Source: Clostridia bacterium
Lineage (GTDB): Bacteria > Bacillota > Clostridia > Christensenellales > Aristaeellaceae
Length of the DNA stretch: 64,000 nt
NCBI GenBank assembly: GCA_017524615.1
Contig: JAFXVJ010000043.1
Location: 23,647-87,646 of the forward strand
Direction of reading: 5' to 3'
The translations under genes were made by a program, and so were the position numbers. Positions 16,749 through 27,014 of this stretch are shown here, piece after piece. Numbering within the stretch: the stretch's first letter is position 1; each line of letters starts with the position of its first letter. Under the pieces are notes generated by a model. That model had not been told where the DNA came from, made no database searches, and saw nothing but the letters and a program-made list of their open reading frames with translations.

Positions 16749-17507
16749 TTATTTGTTGCGCCGGATGACTTCCTGGGCCAGCGCTCTGTATGCCTCCGCG
16801 CCGGTGCTGCGGTTATCGTACAGATTGACGGGCAGGCCGTGGCTGGGCGCCTCGCCCAGGCGCACGTTCCGGGGCACGGTGGTGGCAAACACCTTTTGCC
16901 GGAAATGCTTTTTCACCTCCGCCACCACCTGCAGGCCCAGGTTGGTGCGTCCGTCCAGCATGGTCAGCAGCACACCTTCGATTTCCAGGGTGGGGTTCAG
17001 CCCTTTCTTCACCCGCTGAATGGTGTTCATCAGGGCGGTCACGCCCTCCAGCGCGTAATATTCGCACTGAATGGGGATCAGGATGCTTTGGGCGGCGGTG
17101 AGCGCGTTGACGGTGAGCAGGCCCAGGGAAGGCGGACAGTCAATGATGAGGAAATCAAAGCCCTGCTTCACGCTTTCCAGCGCCGCCCGCATGCGGTATT
17201 CCCGGCGGTCCAGGCCGGCCAGCTCCAATTCGGCGCCGGCCAGACGGATATCGGCAGGCGCTACCAGCAAATGCTTTTGTTTGGTTTTTTCCAGGATGCT
17301 GTCCAAGGTGCATTCGCTCAGCAGCGCTTCATACACCGTTTTCTTGCCGGCCCGCACGCCCAGACCGCTGGAAGCGTTGCCCTGGGGATCCATGTCCACC
17401 AGCAGCGTTTGTTTGCCTGCCTCGGCCAGGCAGGCCGCCAGGTTGACGGCCGTGGTGGTTTTGCCCACCCCGCCCTTCTGATTGGCAACGCAAATGATTT
17501 TACTCAA
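16749..17507 (-). CDS. parA: Chromosome partitioning ATPase ParA (Soj)
   Basis: 252 residues. Deviant Walker A KGGVGKTTTAVNLAA at the N-terminus, LLVDMDPQGNASSGLG (Walker A'), and Walker B FLIIDCPPSLGLLTVNAL. Length and lack of an N-terminal DNA-binding domain mark it as a chromosomal Soj-type ATPase, which binds DNA nonspecifically in the ATP form and is stimulated by ParB; in Bacillus it also regulates DnaA. It is between a gene of unknown function and parB on the same strand. Confidence 0.95.
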   Translation of the reverse strand: MSKIICVANQKGGVGKTTTAVNLAACLAEAGKQTLLVDMDPQGNASSGLGVRAGKKTVYEALLSECTLDSILEKTKQKHLLVAPADIRLAGAELELAGLDRREYRMRAALESVKQGFDFLIIDCPPSLGLLTVNALTAAQSILIPIQCEYYALEGVTALMNTIQRVKKGLNPTLEIEGVLLTMLDGRTNLGLQVVAEVKKHFRQKVFATTVPRNVRLGEAPSHGLPVNLYDNRSTGAEAYRALAQEVIRRNK

Positions 17508-17549
17508 CGCAATGATCCTTCCTCAGTTTTCCTGCGTCCCGCCGGGCGA

Positions 17550-18026
17550 TCAGCGCAGCCACTGCCGCCAGCGGAACGGGGGATAGCAGTTTTTTGCCAC
17601 GGAGGCAATGGCGTCCAATTCCGCGTCCGCCTGCAGCGGCGCGAAGCGGGTGTACAGCGCCCGCAGGACGGACAGGCTGGCGTGTCCCATGGAATAGGAC
17701 CGCAGAAGATTCAAATGGGCACTGTCCACGGGGAATTCCTCAAACACCGGCAGCAGCAGCTCATCGGCCATCACCGAAAAGTCCTCCACCCGGATGCGCA
17801 CCCAGTCTCCCTCCGGCAGCTGGATCAGCATCTGGCCCCGGGTGGCCTGGTGCACGGCGCGGAACAGCAGGCTGTCGATCTCCTGGGCCAGGGCGCTGAT
17901 TTCCTGCCGGGGCGAATAGGCGTTCAGCCGGGAGGCAATATCGGCCATCATGGGCATCAGCGCCTGGGTCAGCCGCGCGCCAAGCCAGGGCTCAAGCACC
18001 ATCATGACCTGCGCCTGGGAAATCAT
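17550..18026 (-). CDS. Unknown protein leading the parA-parB operon
   Basis: 158 residues, mostly helical, no signal or membrane segment. The frame extends upstream but GGAGG sits 8 bases before the ATG at 18026 and a promoter lies just beyond, so the shorter form is real. No motif is recognised; the middle (SALAQEIDSLLFRAVHQATRGQMLIQLPEGDWVRIRVED) resembles a small regulatory or heat-repeat-like fold but I cannot assign it. It ends 42 bases before parA and is probably the first gene of the operon, which makes a role in segregation or origin control worth testing. Confidence 0.7.
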   Translation of the reverse strand: MISQAQVMMVLEPWLGARLTQALMPMMADIASRLNAYSPRQEISALAQEIDSLLFRAVHQATRGQMLIQLPEGDWVRIRVEDFSVMADELLLPVFEEFPVDSAHLNLLRSYSMGHASLSVLRALYTRFAPLQADAELDAIASVAKNCYPPFRWRQWLR

Positions 18027-18053
18027 GGCCTTCGCCTCCTCCCTGCATCCTTC

Positions 18054-18082
18054 ACGATACCACACTCCGCCAGGTTTGTCCA
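18054..18082 (-). promoter_or_regulatory. Promoter of the unknown gene-parA-parB operon
   Basis: TGGACA (18077-18082), 17-base spacer, TATCGT (18054-18059) on the minus strand, 28 bases upstream of the start. Confidence 0.4.
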
Positions 18083-18194
18083 GCATTCGCGGCCCATTCC
18101 GGAAAAATTTCGATCCGTGTCGAAAACCGAAAAAACGAAAAAAGCGCCGGGAGCAAAGCGCGCGCGTGCACAGCAAATGTTTCCGGAGAAAGAT

Positions 18195-18223
18195 TTGCAT
18201 TCTGGAGGAAGGTATGCTATAAT
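18195..18223 (+). promoter_or_regulatory. Promoter of the CNNM/CorC gene
   Basis: TTGCAT, 17-base spacer, TATAAT (18218-18223) with a TG extension. About 33 bases before the TTG start. Confidence 0.65.
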
Positions 18224-18256
18224 ACTTCCACCTTGTTTTATTGGGAGGGAATTTCC

Positions 18257-19606
18257 TTGGAAGACCCGGTTGGCCGATGGTTGATTGAAATCTCGCTGCT
18301 TTTTCTGTGCGCCCTGCTGAGCCTGATGCAGTCGGCGCTGACAAACGCAAATGACGGCAAGCTGCGCGCCGCTGCCGCCGATGGCGACGGACGGGCAAAA
18401 AAGCTTGTGCCCTTATTGGAGCGGACCGGCCCCGTGATTGCGCTGCGCGGGCTGCGGACGCTTTTTCTCTTGCTGTTCGCGGCCCTGGGCGTCAAAACCT
18501 GCCAGCAGGGCGGCATGCGCTTTTCCCATGCGGCGTTGCTCTTCTGCCTGGCCGCGGCGCCGGTGATCATGATCCTGTGCAAGCTGACGCCGGACAGGAT
18601 CGGCAAAAAGCGGGCGGATCATCTGGCACTGTCCCTGCGCCCGATCATTCAGCTGATCGACTGGGTGATGACGCCCTTTACCTGGCTGGAAGGCCTGTGC
18701 GCCCGGGGATTGGCCCAAGTGTTCGGCATTGACTTCCATGCCCGGGAGGAAGAGGTGACGGAGGAGGATATACGCGCCATGGTGGATATCGGCGAGGAAT
18801 CTGGCGCCATTGAGAGCGACGAAAGGGAAATGATCAAAAACGTGTTCGACTTTGGCGATCTGACCGCTGCCGACTGCATGACCCACCGTACGGATGTGAC
18901 CGCCCTGTGGATCAATGACGACGAAAAAACCATCCGCAACACCATCAAGGAAAGCGGCCTGAGCCGTTTCCCGGTGTACGATAAGGATATCGACGACATC
19001 GTGGGCGTGCTGTCCACCCGGGAATACCTGCTCAACGCGGGCGAAAAGCAGCCCAGGCCCCTGCGCGAACTGCTGCGGGCCCCGTATTTCGTGCCGGAGA
19101 CCGTGCCCACCGACGTGCTGCTGCGCAATATGCAGCATGCCAAGACGCACATTGCCATCGTGGTGGATGAATACGGCGGCATGAGCGGCCTGGTGACCAT
19201 GGAGGATCTGCTGGAGGAAATCGTGGGCAACATCTACGATGAATTCGATCCCGCCGAAGCCAGCGAGATCCAGCCCCTGGGGCCGGACACCTGGCGCATC
19301 AGCGGCACGGCGGATCTGGAAACCGTGGCGGAAACGCTGCGCGTGACCCTGCCCCAGGACGAGGATTACGATACGCTGGGCGGCCTGATCTTCAGCCGCT
19401 TTTCCTCCATCCCCGGGGATGGATCCACCCCCAGCCTGACCCTGTACGCCACCCCGGACGGGGAGGAACCGGAGGAGGGCGAAGCGGACCGGATCAGCAT
19501 CCAGGTGGAATCCATCGTGGACCGCCGTATCGAATGGGCCCGGGTGACGGTGATCCGCGCTGACGCAGAGGAACAGGAAAAGGAAGACAAGGAACAGAAG
19601 GAATGA
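18257..19606 (+). CDS. CNNM/CorC family transporter-like protein (DUF21-CBS-CBS-CorC)
   Basis: 449 residues from a TTG start chosen because GGAGG lies 8 bases upstream; the frame is open a little further. DUF21 membrane domain (about 1-130, helices such as LIEISLLFLCALLSLMQSA and LLFCLAAAPVIMILC), an acidic helical linker with VTEEDIRAMVDIGEESGAIE, a CBS pair (CMTHRTDVTALW, GLSRFPVYD, DDIVGVLSTREYL; then HIAIVVDEYGGMSGLVTMEDLLEEIVG) and a C-terminal CorC/HlyC domain. Such proteins are linked to magnesium or cobalt efflux and resistance. The usual Gly/Pro-rich DUF21 motif is weak here, so transport itself is less certain. The 214-base gap after it has no gene. Confidence 0.88.
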   Translation: MEDPVGRWLIEISLLFLCALLSLMQSALTNANDGKLRAAAADGDGRAKKLVPLLERTGPVIALRGLRTLFLLLFAALGVKTCQQGGMRFSHAALLFCLAAAPVIMILCKLTPDRIGKKRADHLALSLRPIIQLIDWVMTPFTWLEGLCARGLAQVFGIDFHAREEEVTEEDIRAMVDIGEESGAIESDEREMIKNVFDFGDLTAADCMTHRTDVTALWINDDEKTIRNTIKESGLSRFPVYDKDIDDIVGVLSTREYLLNAGEKQPRPLRELLRAPYFVPETVPTDVLLRNMQHAKTHIAIVVDEYGGMSGLVTMEDLLEEIVGNIYDEFDPAEASEIQPLGPDTWRISGTADLETVAETLRVTLPQDEDYDTLGGLIFSRFSSIPGDGSTPSLTLYATPDGEEPEEGEADRISIQVESIVDRRIEWARVTVIRADAEEQEKEDKEQKE

Positions 19607-19820
19607 TTTTCTTCTGATGCGCGCGCCTTTTCCGCGCGGCGCTGCCGCGTCCTCCTTCCCTGGCTCCGTCAGAATGGAAAATCGATCCCAGGTTTAAGAT
19701 GCTTTTGCCCGGGTCAGGCGATATCCGCTGTGAAATCCGCGGGGGCAGGGGTCCATATACAGACGGGCGGAAGAGAGCGGAAAAAACGGTTTTCGCAATT
19801 GAAAGGAATGCAAATCCCCT

Positions 19821-20387
19821 TCATGCTTCCCCTTGCTCCGTCACGGCGCCGGCCAGCACCAGCAGACAGGTTTCCGTGATCTTAACGCCGGGGGTGGCCA
19901 GCAGCCGGCGGATATCCCGCGGGCTCATTTTATAGGAACGGATCTGTTCATAGGCCGTATCGCAACTCCGCATGTCGCCAGCTACGGTCACGAACACCGG
20001 CACGATCAATTCGTCTGTGACGCCCACCGAATAGCAGGCGGGGGGAAGCACCCGGTCCACCCGGATCACCCGCAGCCCGGTTTCCTCATATAATTCCCGG
20101 GCGGCGGCGGTTTCCGGAGATTCGTCGCCGTCGATCATGCCGGTGGGGAACTCGTATACTTCATCGTTCACCGGAAAGCGGAACTCCCGGCACAGCAGGT
20201 AATCCCCATCATCAAACCGGGCGATGATCTCCACCGCCGTGAGGCGGGAGGCCAGGTCCGCCGCCGTTTTCAGGGGATTCAGGGAAACCATTTCCCAGCG
20301 CACCTCCTGCCCGTCCGCATCGTATACCAATTCATATTTTTTCAGGAAGCCATCCGTCAGCTTACGGATGGTTTTTAACGTTTTCAT
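19821..20387 (-). CDS. NUDIX hydrolase, ADP-ribose pyrophosphatase-like
   Basis: 188 residues. The Nudix box is complete: G-x5-E-x7-REL-x-EE-x-G, read as GMIDGDE, then REL, YEETGL. The N-terminal beta region (VRWEMVSLNPLKTAADLASRLTAVEIIARFDDGDYLL) and FPTGMID resemble ADP-ribose pyrophosphatases, but the substrate cannot be fixed. GGGAGG lies 7 bases before the ATG at 20387. Confidence 0.85.
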   Translation of the reverse strand: MKTLKTIRKLTDGFLKKYELVYDADGQEVRWEMVSLNPLKTAADLASRLTAVEIIARFDDGDYLLCREFRFPVNDEVYEFPTGMIDGDESPETAAARELYEETGLRVIRVDRVLPPACYSVGVTDELIVPVFVTVAGDMRSCDTAYEQIRSYKMSPRDIRRLLATPGVKITETCLLVLAGAVTEQGEA

Positions 20388-20427
20388 GGCGTTTCCTCCC
20401 GATCTCATGCTTATTGTTAGATAACGG

Positions 20428-20715
20428 TTCAGGGGCCTGTGCAGCCCCTGGACCCATTCAGCGGAAGATGTTTGACTTCAATCACCGGCTTGGTCCCCGC
20501 TGAAACTTGAAGGAACGCAGATGTTCCTTCTGACGTCGTACGCTTCTGGCCCGGCCGCCTTCAGCGGCCAACCCCGACGCGCCAGGCGGACATTGTCTGT
20601 GCTCCCCAATGGAGAAAATTCGCCTGCTGGGATGCAAGGGATGAAATTCCTTGCCGCGGGGTCTGGGCGCGCGGAGCCCCCAGCCGTTTCCCTTGAAAAG
20701 CTTTCCAACAAGTTT
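20428..20715. repeat. Degenerate palindromic intergenic region related to type-2 interior
   Basis: No gene is visible in 20388-20759. The stretch has a GGGGCCTGTGCAGCCCC hairpin (about 20431-20447), a CTTCTGGCCCGGCCGC segment followed by AGCGGCCAACCC that also occurs inside the type-2 element near 11070-11100, and further short palindromes. The type-2 end sequences are absent, so it is a relic or a relative rather than a full copy. Confidence 0.4.
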
Positions 20716-20759
20716 TAGCACGCGATGCGTATCAAGGCATTTTCTCAAATGAAACAGCG

Positions 20760-22301
20760 TCAGCCGCCGTCGGCATTTTCCTGAGCCGCGCGGGCGAGTC
20801 CGTCCGTCTCCCGCCCGGGACGGATGCGCACCTCTTCCCGGATGCTGCGCTGCGGGTCCAGCACCCGAATCTCCGCAACGCTGTCAAAGCCCGAGGACTG
20901 ATACAGCGCCCGTGCCCTTTCATTGCCGCAAAGCACGGTCACCCGCATATCCCTGCGGCCATCCAGAACGGAAACAGCATAGGCGACCGCCGCCCGGCCA
21001 ATGCCCAGGCCCTGGCAGTCGGGATGCACGTACAGGGATACCAGCTCGTTTTCCTGCCGGTCGATCACCAGCACGCCCGCGGCTTCGCCCGCGATCCACA
21101 GGCCGTACACGTCCCTGCCCGCGTCCCGCTGGCCCCGCAGCACCGCTTCCATATGGGCAGCGGTGTGGTCGGCAAGGAAAGCGGGCGCGCAGATGCCGGC
21201 ATGGCTGTCTTTCCAGCTGTCCGCGTAGGCCGCGGCCAGGAGCGGCAGGGATGCGTCATCGGACAGGATCACCTGAGGCGTCAGCAGCCGGAACGCCGCT
21301 TCCCGGGCCGCGCGCATGGCGGTGGGCATGGGCAGGGCCTGCATTTCCGATAAGGTGACGAAACGGCCCGAACGGCAGGCGGCGCTGCCTGCCCGGTCGT
21401 GAAACAGGCGCATGTTCCACACCCGGTGGGTGAATACGTGGCGGGCCGGCCCTAAATCCGCCTGACGCTCCGCCTGAATGCCCAGGGCTTTCAGCGGCTG
21501 CTCCGGGTCGCCGTCCGGTTCGTCCGCTGAAAGCGCGTACACCCACAGATGGTTGAGCAGCGCTTCCTTGCGCTGGGTCATCCAGATCCGGCCATGGCAG
21601 GTGATGAGATGGACGGCCAAAGACACATTCACCGGCGGTTTGGCCGCCGCCTTGACGGGCAAATCCTCCGCGTCCCCCGCGCGGCACGCGTCGCACAGGG
21701 TGCGCAGGGGACAGCGGGGACAATCCGGCGTGCCGGGCACGCACACCGTGGCCCCCAGGTCCATCAGCGCCTGGTTGAAATCCCCGCAGCGGACGGGCGG
21801 CATATCCCGCTGGCCCAAAGCGGCCAGCCGCCGCTGGACGGACGGGACGCCCACATCCTCCCGAACGCCGTGGAACCGGCTCAGCACCCGGGTCAGGTTG
21901 CCGTCCATGGCGGGGGCGGGCAGGTCAAAGGCGATGGACGCCACCGCCGCGGCGGTGTAATCCCCCACCCCGGGCAGGGCACGGAGGGCGGTAACGTCGG
22001 CGGGAAAGCGGCCGCCGTATTGCTTCACCACTTTTTTTGCGGCTTTGTGAAGATTCCGGGCCCGGGAATAATAGCCCAGCCCTTCCCAGCATTTCAGCAC
22101 GTCTTCCTCAGGCGCATCGGCCAGGGCAAACACGTCCGGGAAGCGCCGCAGGAACCGTTCGTAATACGCGCCGACCGTTTCGGTGCGCGTTTGCTGCAGC
22201 ATGATTTCGCTGACCCAGATGCGGTAGGGATCCTTGGTGCCCCGGAAGGGCAGGGTGCGCCCGTTTTCATCATACCAGGCCAGCATCAGGGCGGACAGCA
22301 A
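20760..22301 (-). CDS. mutY: A/G-specific adenine glycosylase MutY fused to a GNAT acetyltransferase
   Basis: 513 residues from a TTG start chosen for AAAGGAGG 9 bases upstream. Residues about 1-220 are the MutY glycosylase: LPFRGTKDPYRIWVSEIMLQQT, the helix-hairpin-helix LRALPGVGDYTAAAV and the [4Fe-4S] ligands C-x6-C-x2-C-x5-C (CVPGTPDCPRCPLRTLC). Residues about 235-340 are the C-terminal NUDIX-like 8-oxoG reader. A normal MutY stops near 350; here about 150 more residues form a GNAT domain (VYGLWIAGEAAGVLVI, LVSLYVHPDCQGLGIGRAAV, NERARALYQSSGF). The acetyl-CoA motif QGLGIG is intact. The fusion is read through without any frame break. It removes A opposite 8-oxoG; the role of the acetyltransferase is unknown. 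Confidence 0.9.
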   Translation of the reverse strand: MLSALMLAWYDENGRTLPFRGTKDPYRIWVSEIMLQQTRTETVGAYYERFLRRFPDVFALADAPEEDVLKCWEGLGYYSRARNLHKAAKKVVKQYGGRFPADVTALRALPGVGDYTAAAVASIAFDLPAPAMDGNLTRVLSRFHGVREDVGVPSVQRRLAALGQRDMPPVRCGDFNQALMDLGATVCVPGTPDCPRCPLRTLCDACRAGDAEDLPVKAAAKPPVNVSLAVHLITCHGRIWMTQRKEALLNHLWVYALSADEPDGDPEQPLKALGIQAERQADLGPARHVFTHRVWNMRLFHDRAGSAACRSGRFVTLSEMQALPMPTAMRAAREAAFRLLTPQVILSDDASLPLLAAAYADSWKDSHAGICAPAFLADHTAAHMEAVLRGQRDAGRDVYGLWIAGEAAGVLVIDRQENELVSLYVHPDCQGLGIGRAAVAYAVSVLDGRRDMRVTVLCGNERARALYQSSGFDSVAEIRVLDPQRSIREEVRIRPGRETDGLARAAQENADGG

Positions 22302-22505
22302 GGGCGTGTCCCTCCTTTCAACGGATAGGGGATCATTCGGCAGAATTCGATTTTCATTGTAACACGAAAAGCCCCCGATTTGAACATGAAAACAAAAAAT
22401 TAAAGAAAATCGAAGAAAATTCAAGAAAACATGTGGAAAACAGACAGCAATCGGACAAACGCATGAATTTTTGAATGAAATGGATGAATTTGGAGAAAAT
22501 ACCAT

Positions 22506-22534
22506 TTGCGCCGAACGGATTTATGAAGTACACT
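22506..22534 (+). promoter_or_regulatory. Promoter of groES-groEL
   Basis: TTGCGC, 17-base spacer, TACACT, directly upstream of the CIRCE operator. Confidence 0.6.
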
Positions 22535-22547
22535 ATGCAAGGATGGT

Positions 22548-22574
22548 TTAGCACTCAACAATTGTGAGTGCTAA
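22548..22574. promoter_or_regulatory. CIRCE operator (HrcA binding site)
   Basis: Perfect inverted repeat TTAGCACTC, 9-base spacer, GAGTGCTAA. This is the exact CIRCE consensus; HrcA represses groESL from it until heat stress. hrcA is not in the window. Confidence 0.97.
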
Positions 22575-22618
22575 CAAATCTCCTGAATGTGTTGAACCAT
22601 GATTGAAGGAGGAGCCTT

Positions 22619-22903
22619 ATGAACATCAAACCTTTGTTTGACCGCGTGGTCATCAAGAACGTGGAAGCGGAAGAAACCACCAAGAGCGGCATCATTCTCA
22701 CCAGCAGCGCCAAGGAAAAGCCCCAGATGGCGGAAGTGCTGGCTGTGGGTCCCGGCGGCACGGTGGAAGGAAAAACCACCACCATGTGCGTCAGCGTGGG
22801 CCAGAAGGTGATTTATTCCAAGTACGCGGGCACCGAAGTGAAAATGGACGGCCAGGAAGTGATCATCGTGAAGATGAGCGATATCCTGGCAGTGGTGGAA
22901 TAA
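22619..22903 (+). CDS. groES: Co-chaperonin GroES
   Basis: 94 residues. Forms the seven-membered lid of the GroEL chamber. The N-terminus MNIKPLFDRVVIKNVEAEE, the mobile loop ETTKSGIILTSSAKEKP and the C-terminal GQEVIIVKMSDILAVVE are all canonical. GGAGG lies a few bases before the ATG. CIRCE-controlled and followed 36 bases later by groEL. Confidence 0.97.
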   Translation: MNIKPLFDRVVIKNVEAEETTKSGIILTSSAKEKPQMAEVLAVGPGGTVEGKTTTMCVSVGQKVIYSKYAGTEVKMDGQEVIIVKMSDILAVVE

Positions 22904-22924
22904 TCCGGATAAGACAGAAAATAA

Positions 22925-24568
<1,644 letters not shown>

Positions 24569-24620
24569 GGCAGGCAATCCGCTGAAGCATAATTCGTAAA
24601 ATACGAAAAATACGTAAATC

Positions 24621-24648
24621 AAAGGGGCTGCTGCGGCAGCCCCTTTTT
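24621..24648 (+). terminator. Terminator of groESL
   Basis: AAAGGGGCTGC, TGCG loop region, GCAGCCCCTTTTT: a perfect 11-base stem followed by T-run. Confidence 0.9.
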
Positions 24649-24735
24649 CAGTGGTCGGAATCTCCTTTTTCCCATCCGGGATTTGCAGGGCGGCAGGATT
24701 CGTCGCATCGTCCATTCGCGTCCGACGAAAGAAAA

Positions 24736-25749
24736 TCAGCCTTCCGCGGCGTTCTTTTCAGCCAGCGCTTTGCGCCCCTGATCGTACATGGCCAGCATCA
24801 GCATCACGGTGTCCCGAACGGAGGCCAAATCATTCCGGAAGGGCTTGCCGGACGCCAGACTGTGATAAAAATCCCGGATGCAGGGCAGATGGCCGTTGCC
24901 CCAGTAGCCTTTCCCCAGCGTCTGGGGCAGATCGAAGGTGCGGCGCTGCGTTTCATGCCCGGTGATGATTTCCAGCGCGTCACACTCCAGGCGGAGCGCT
25001 GCCTGTTCAGCCTGCAATTCGATCAGCACAGGCGCGTCGGCGGCGTAGGCCGTGGAGGCGAAAAACAGCACCGGCTTGCCCCCGAGGCGGAGATAGGCTT
25101 CCACCGTGTCCTCCGTTTCGATCACGCCCCGCAGGTGATGATTGACCATGTGGGTTTCTGCCAGATCGGCGGGCCCCATCAGGCGCACCAGCAGATCCAG
25201 GGTGTGGATGGCCTGATTGATCAGGGCGCTGCCGCCCTCCGTGGCCCAGGCGCCCCGCCATCCGCTGTCCCGGTAATAGCTTTCATCCCGGTGCCAGGTG
25301 ATAAAAGCCCGGGCGCCCGTCAGCGCGCCGTACTGCCCGGTTTCCAGGATGTCCTTCGCGGCCTGGACGTTGGGATTGTACCGGTTTTGAAAGCACACGC
25401 CCAGAGGCACCTGGGCGGCGGCTTGCTCCAGCTGCGTCCATTGCTCATGGCTGATTACCGGCGGCTTTTCGGTGAATACGGCGATGCCCCGCCGGGCCGC
25501 CGCCACAGCCATGGGCGTATGCAGCGCGTGAGGCGTGCACAGATGCACGCTGTCCAGCCGTTCGGCGTCCAGCATTTCCTCCATGGATCTGTATGCCCGG
25601 CAGCCGTATTGGGCCGCCAGGGCCTCCGCCCGCTCCGGGATAATATCGGCGCAGGCCGCGATATTCGTATCCGGCAATTGATGCAGCACGGCCGCGTGCA
25701 CCCGGGCGATGCCGCCGCAGCCCACAATGCCTACCTGAAACAAATGCAT
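24736..25749 (-). CDS. Gfo/Idh/MocA family oxidoreductase (1 of 3 in the island)
   Basis: 337 residues. NAD(P)-dependent sugar or inositol dehydrogenase family. The Rossmann loop VGIVGCGGIARVHAAVL is at the N-terminus, the conserved EKP appears as FTEKPPV (about 98), and the catalytic region contains NQAIHTLDLLVRLMG with the H-x-D-type motif. AAAGGA is about 4 bases before the ATG at 25749. It faces away from the transporter operon, which starts 316 bases to the right; an AT-rich divergent control region lies between. The substrate is not determined, but the location suggests a sugar or uronic acid imported by the neighbouring transporter. Confidence 0.85.
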   Translation of the reverse strand: MHLFQVGIVGCGGIARVHAAVLHQLPDTNIAACADIIPERAEALAAQYGCRAYRSMEEMLDAERLDSVHLCTPHALHTPMAVAAARRGIAVFTEKPPVISHEQWTQLEQAAAQVPLGVCFQNRYNPNVQAAKDILETGQYGALTGARAFITWHRDESYYRDSGWRGAWATEGGSALINQAIHTLDLLVRLMGPADLAETHMVNHHLRGVIETEDTVEAYLRLGGKPVLFFASTAYAADAPVLIELQAEQAALRLECDALEIITGHETQRRTFDLPQTLGKGYWGNGHLPCIRDFYHSLASGKPFRNDLASVRDTVMLMLAMYDQGRKALAEKNAAEG

Positions 25750-26065
25750 CCCATCCTTTCCCGTATGGGCCCGCTTCCGGACCCATCCTGGATATATTCT
25801 GCAGCGCCGGATAAAATCCTGTCGGATCGGAAAGAAAAGTTGCCGCCGGCTTCCGTTTCTGTCAAAGAATCCGGCCGGATGCTTTCCGATGCCGTTTCTG
25901 TAAAAACAGCAGGGGAGGATGCTTTGATGATTGTGCGCGATTAGCATAATATCAAGCCGGATTTGCATAGATATATCCAAATCCTGTCTTTATAATATTT
26001 ATATCTGGTTGATATATTCCCAAAAATATCTGTTTTCATTTTTTCCAAAGGAAAGGAAGTCCGTC

Positions 26066-27001
26066 ATGAGCACCAAGTCGATCAACGCAAAGGCCACGGG
26101 AGGGCGTTCATGGCTGCAGGATTGGCGGCTGTATGTGATGCTGATCCTGCCGCTGGCCTTCTACGCGATCTTTTGCTATAAGCCTATGGTCGGCGTGATC
26201 GTCGGGTTTGAAAAATTCAACATGTTCAAGGGCATGTGGGCCAGCCCCTGGATCGGCATCAAAAACTTCAAGGACACCATGTCCATGCCGGATTTCAGGC
26301 CCGCCCTTGTGAACACCCTGTGGCTGAACCTGATGGGTCTGATCGCCGGTTTCCCGGTGCCCATCATCCTGGCCATCATGCTGAACGAAATGCGCAGCAT
26401 CAAAACAAAAAAGCTCTGCCAGACGCTGCTGTACCTGCCCCACTTCCTGTCCTGGATCATCATCGGCGGTATGGTGCTGCAGATCTTCTCTCCCAGCAGC
26501 GGCATCATCAACGCCACGCTGCTCAAATGGCGCTGGATCGGCAAGAGCATTCCTTTCCTGACGGACGGCCCTCACTGGCAGTTCACCTACACGCTGGTGG
26601 GCGTGTGGCAGGGCATGGGCTGGGGCACCATCCTGTACCTGTCCGCCATCACCGGTATCAACATGGAGTTGTTTGAGGCGGCCAAGATCGACGGCGCCAA
26701 CAAGCTGCAGCAGATCTGGCACGTCACCCTGCCCGGTATCCGCTCCACCATCGTGGTGCTGCTGATCCTGAGCGTGGGCCAGATGATGAATATTTCCTTC
26801 GACCGGCCCCAGATCCTGGGCAATCCCCAGGTGCTGGACTACTGCGACGTGCTGTCCACGTTCGTGTACCGCACCGGTATCACCAACTCTCAGTTCGCCC
26901 GGGCGACCGCCATCGGCCTGTTCCAGTCGGTGGTCGGGCTGATCCTGATCACAGGCGCCAACTTCGTCTCCAAGAAATTGGGCGAAGAGGGCATCTGGTA
27001 A
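26066..27001 (+). CDS. Carbohydrate ABC transporter permease, LplB type
   Basis: 311 residues, six membrane helices. The EAA loop is EAAKIDGANKLQQIWHVTLPGI (about 215), the contact site for the ATPase. The N-terminus (WRLYVMLILPLAFYAIFCYKPMVGVIVGFEKF) is characteristic of the LplB family, which in Paenibacillus imports aldouronates from glucuronoxylan. AAAGGAAG is 6 bases upstream of the ATG. The 316-base region upstream holds a TATAAT at 25991 with no good -35, as expected for an activator-dependent promoter. No ATPase gene is present, so a shared MsmK-like ATPase is presumed. Confidence 0.9.
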   Translation: MSTKSINAKATGGRSWLQDWRLYVMLILPLAFYAIFCYKPMVGVIVGFEKFNMFKGMWASPWIGIKNFKDTMSMPDFRPALVNTLWLNLMGLIAGFPVPIILAIMLNEMRSIKTKKLCQTLLYLPHFLSWIIIGGMVLQIFSPSSGIINATLLKWRWIGKSIPFLTDGPHWQFTYTLVGVWQGMGWGTILYLSAITGINMELFEAAKIDGANKLQQIWHVTLPGIRSTIVVLLILSVGQMMNISFDRPQILGNPQVLDYCDVLSTFVYRTGITNSQFARATAIGLFQSVVGLILITGANFVSKKLGEEGIW

Positions 27002-27014
27002 GGAGGTGTGGAAA

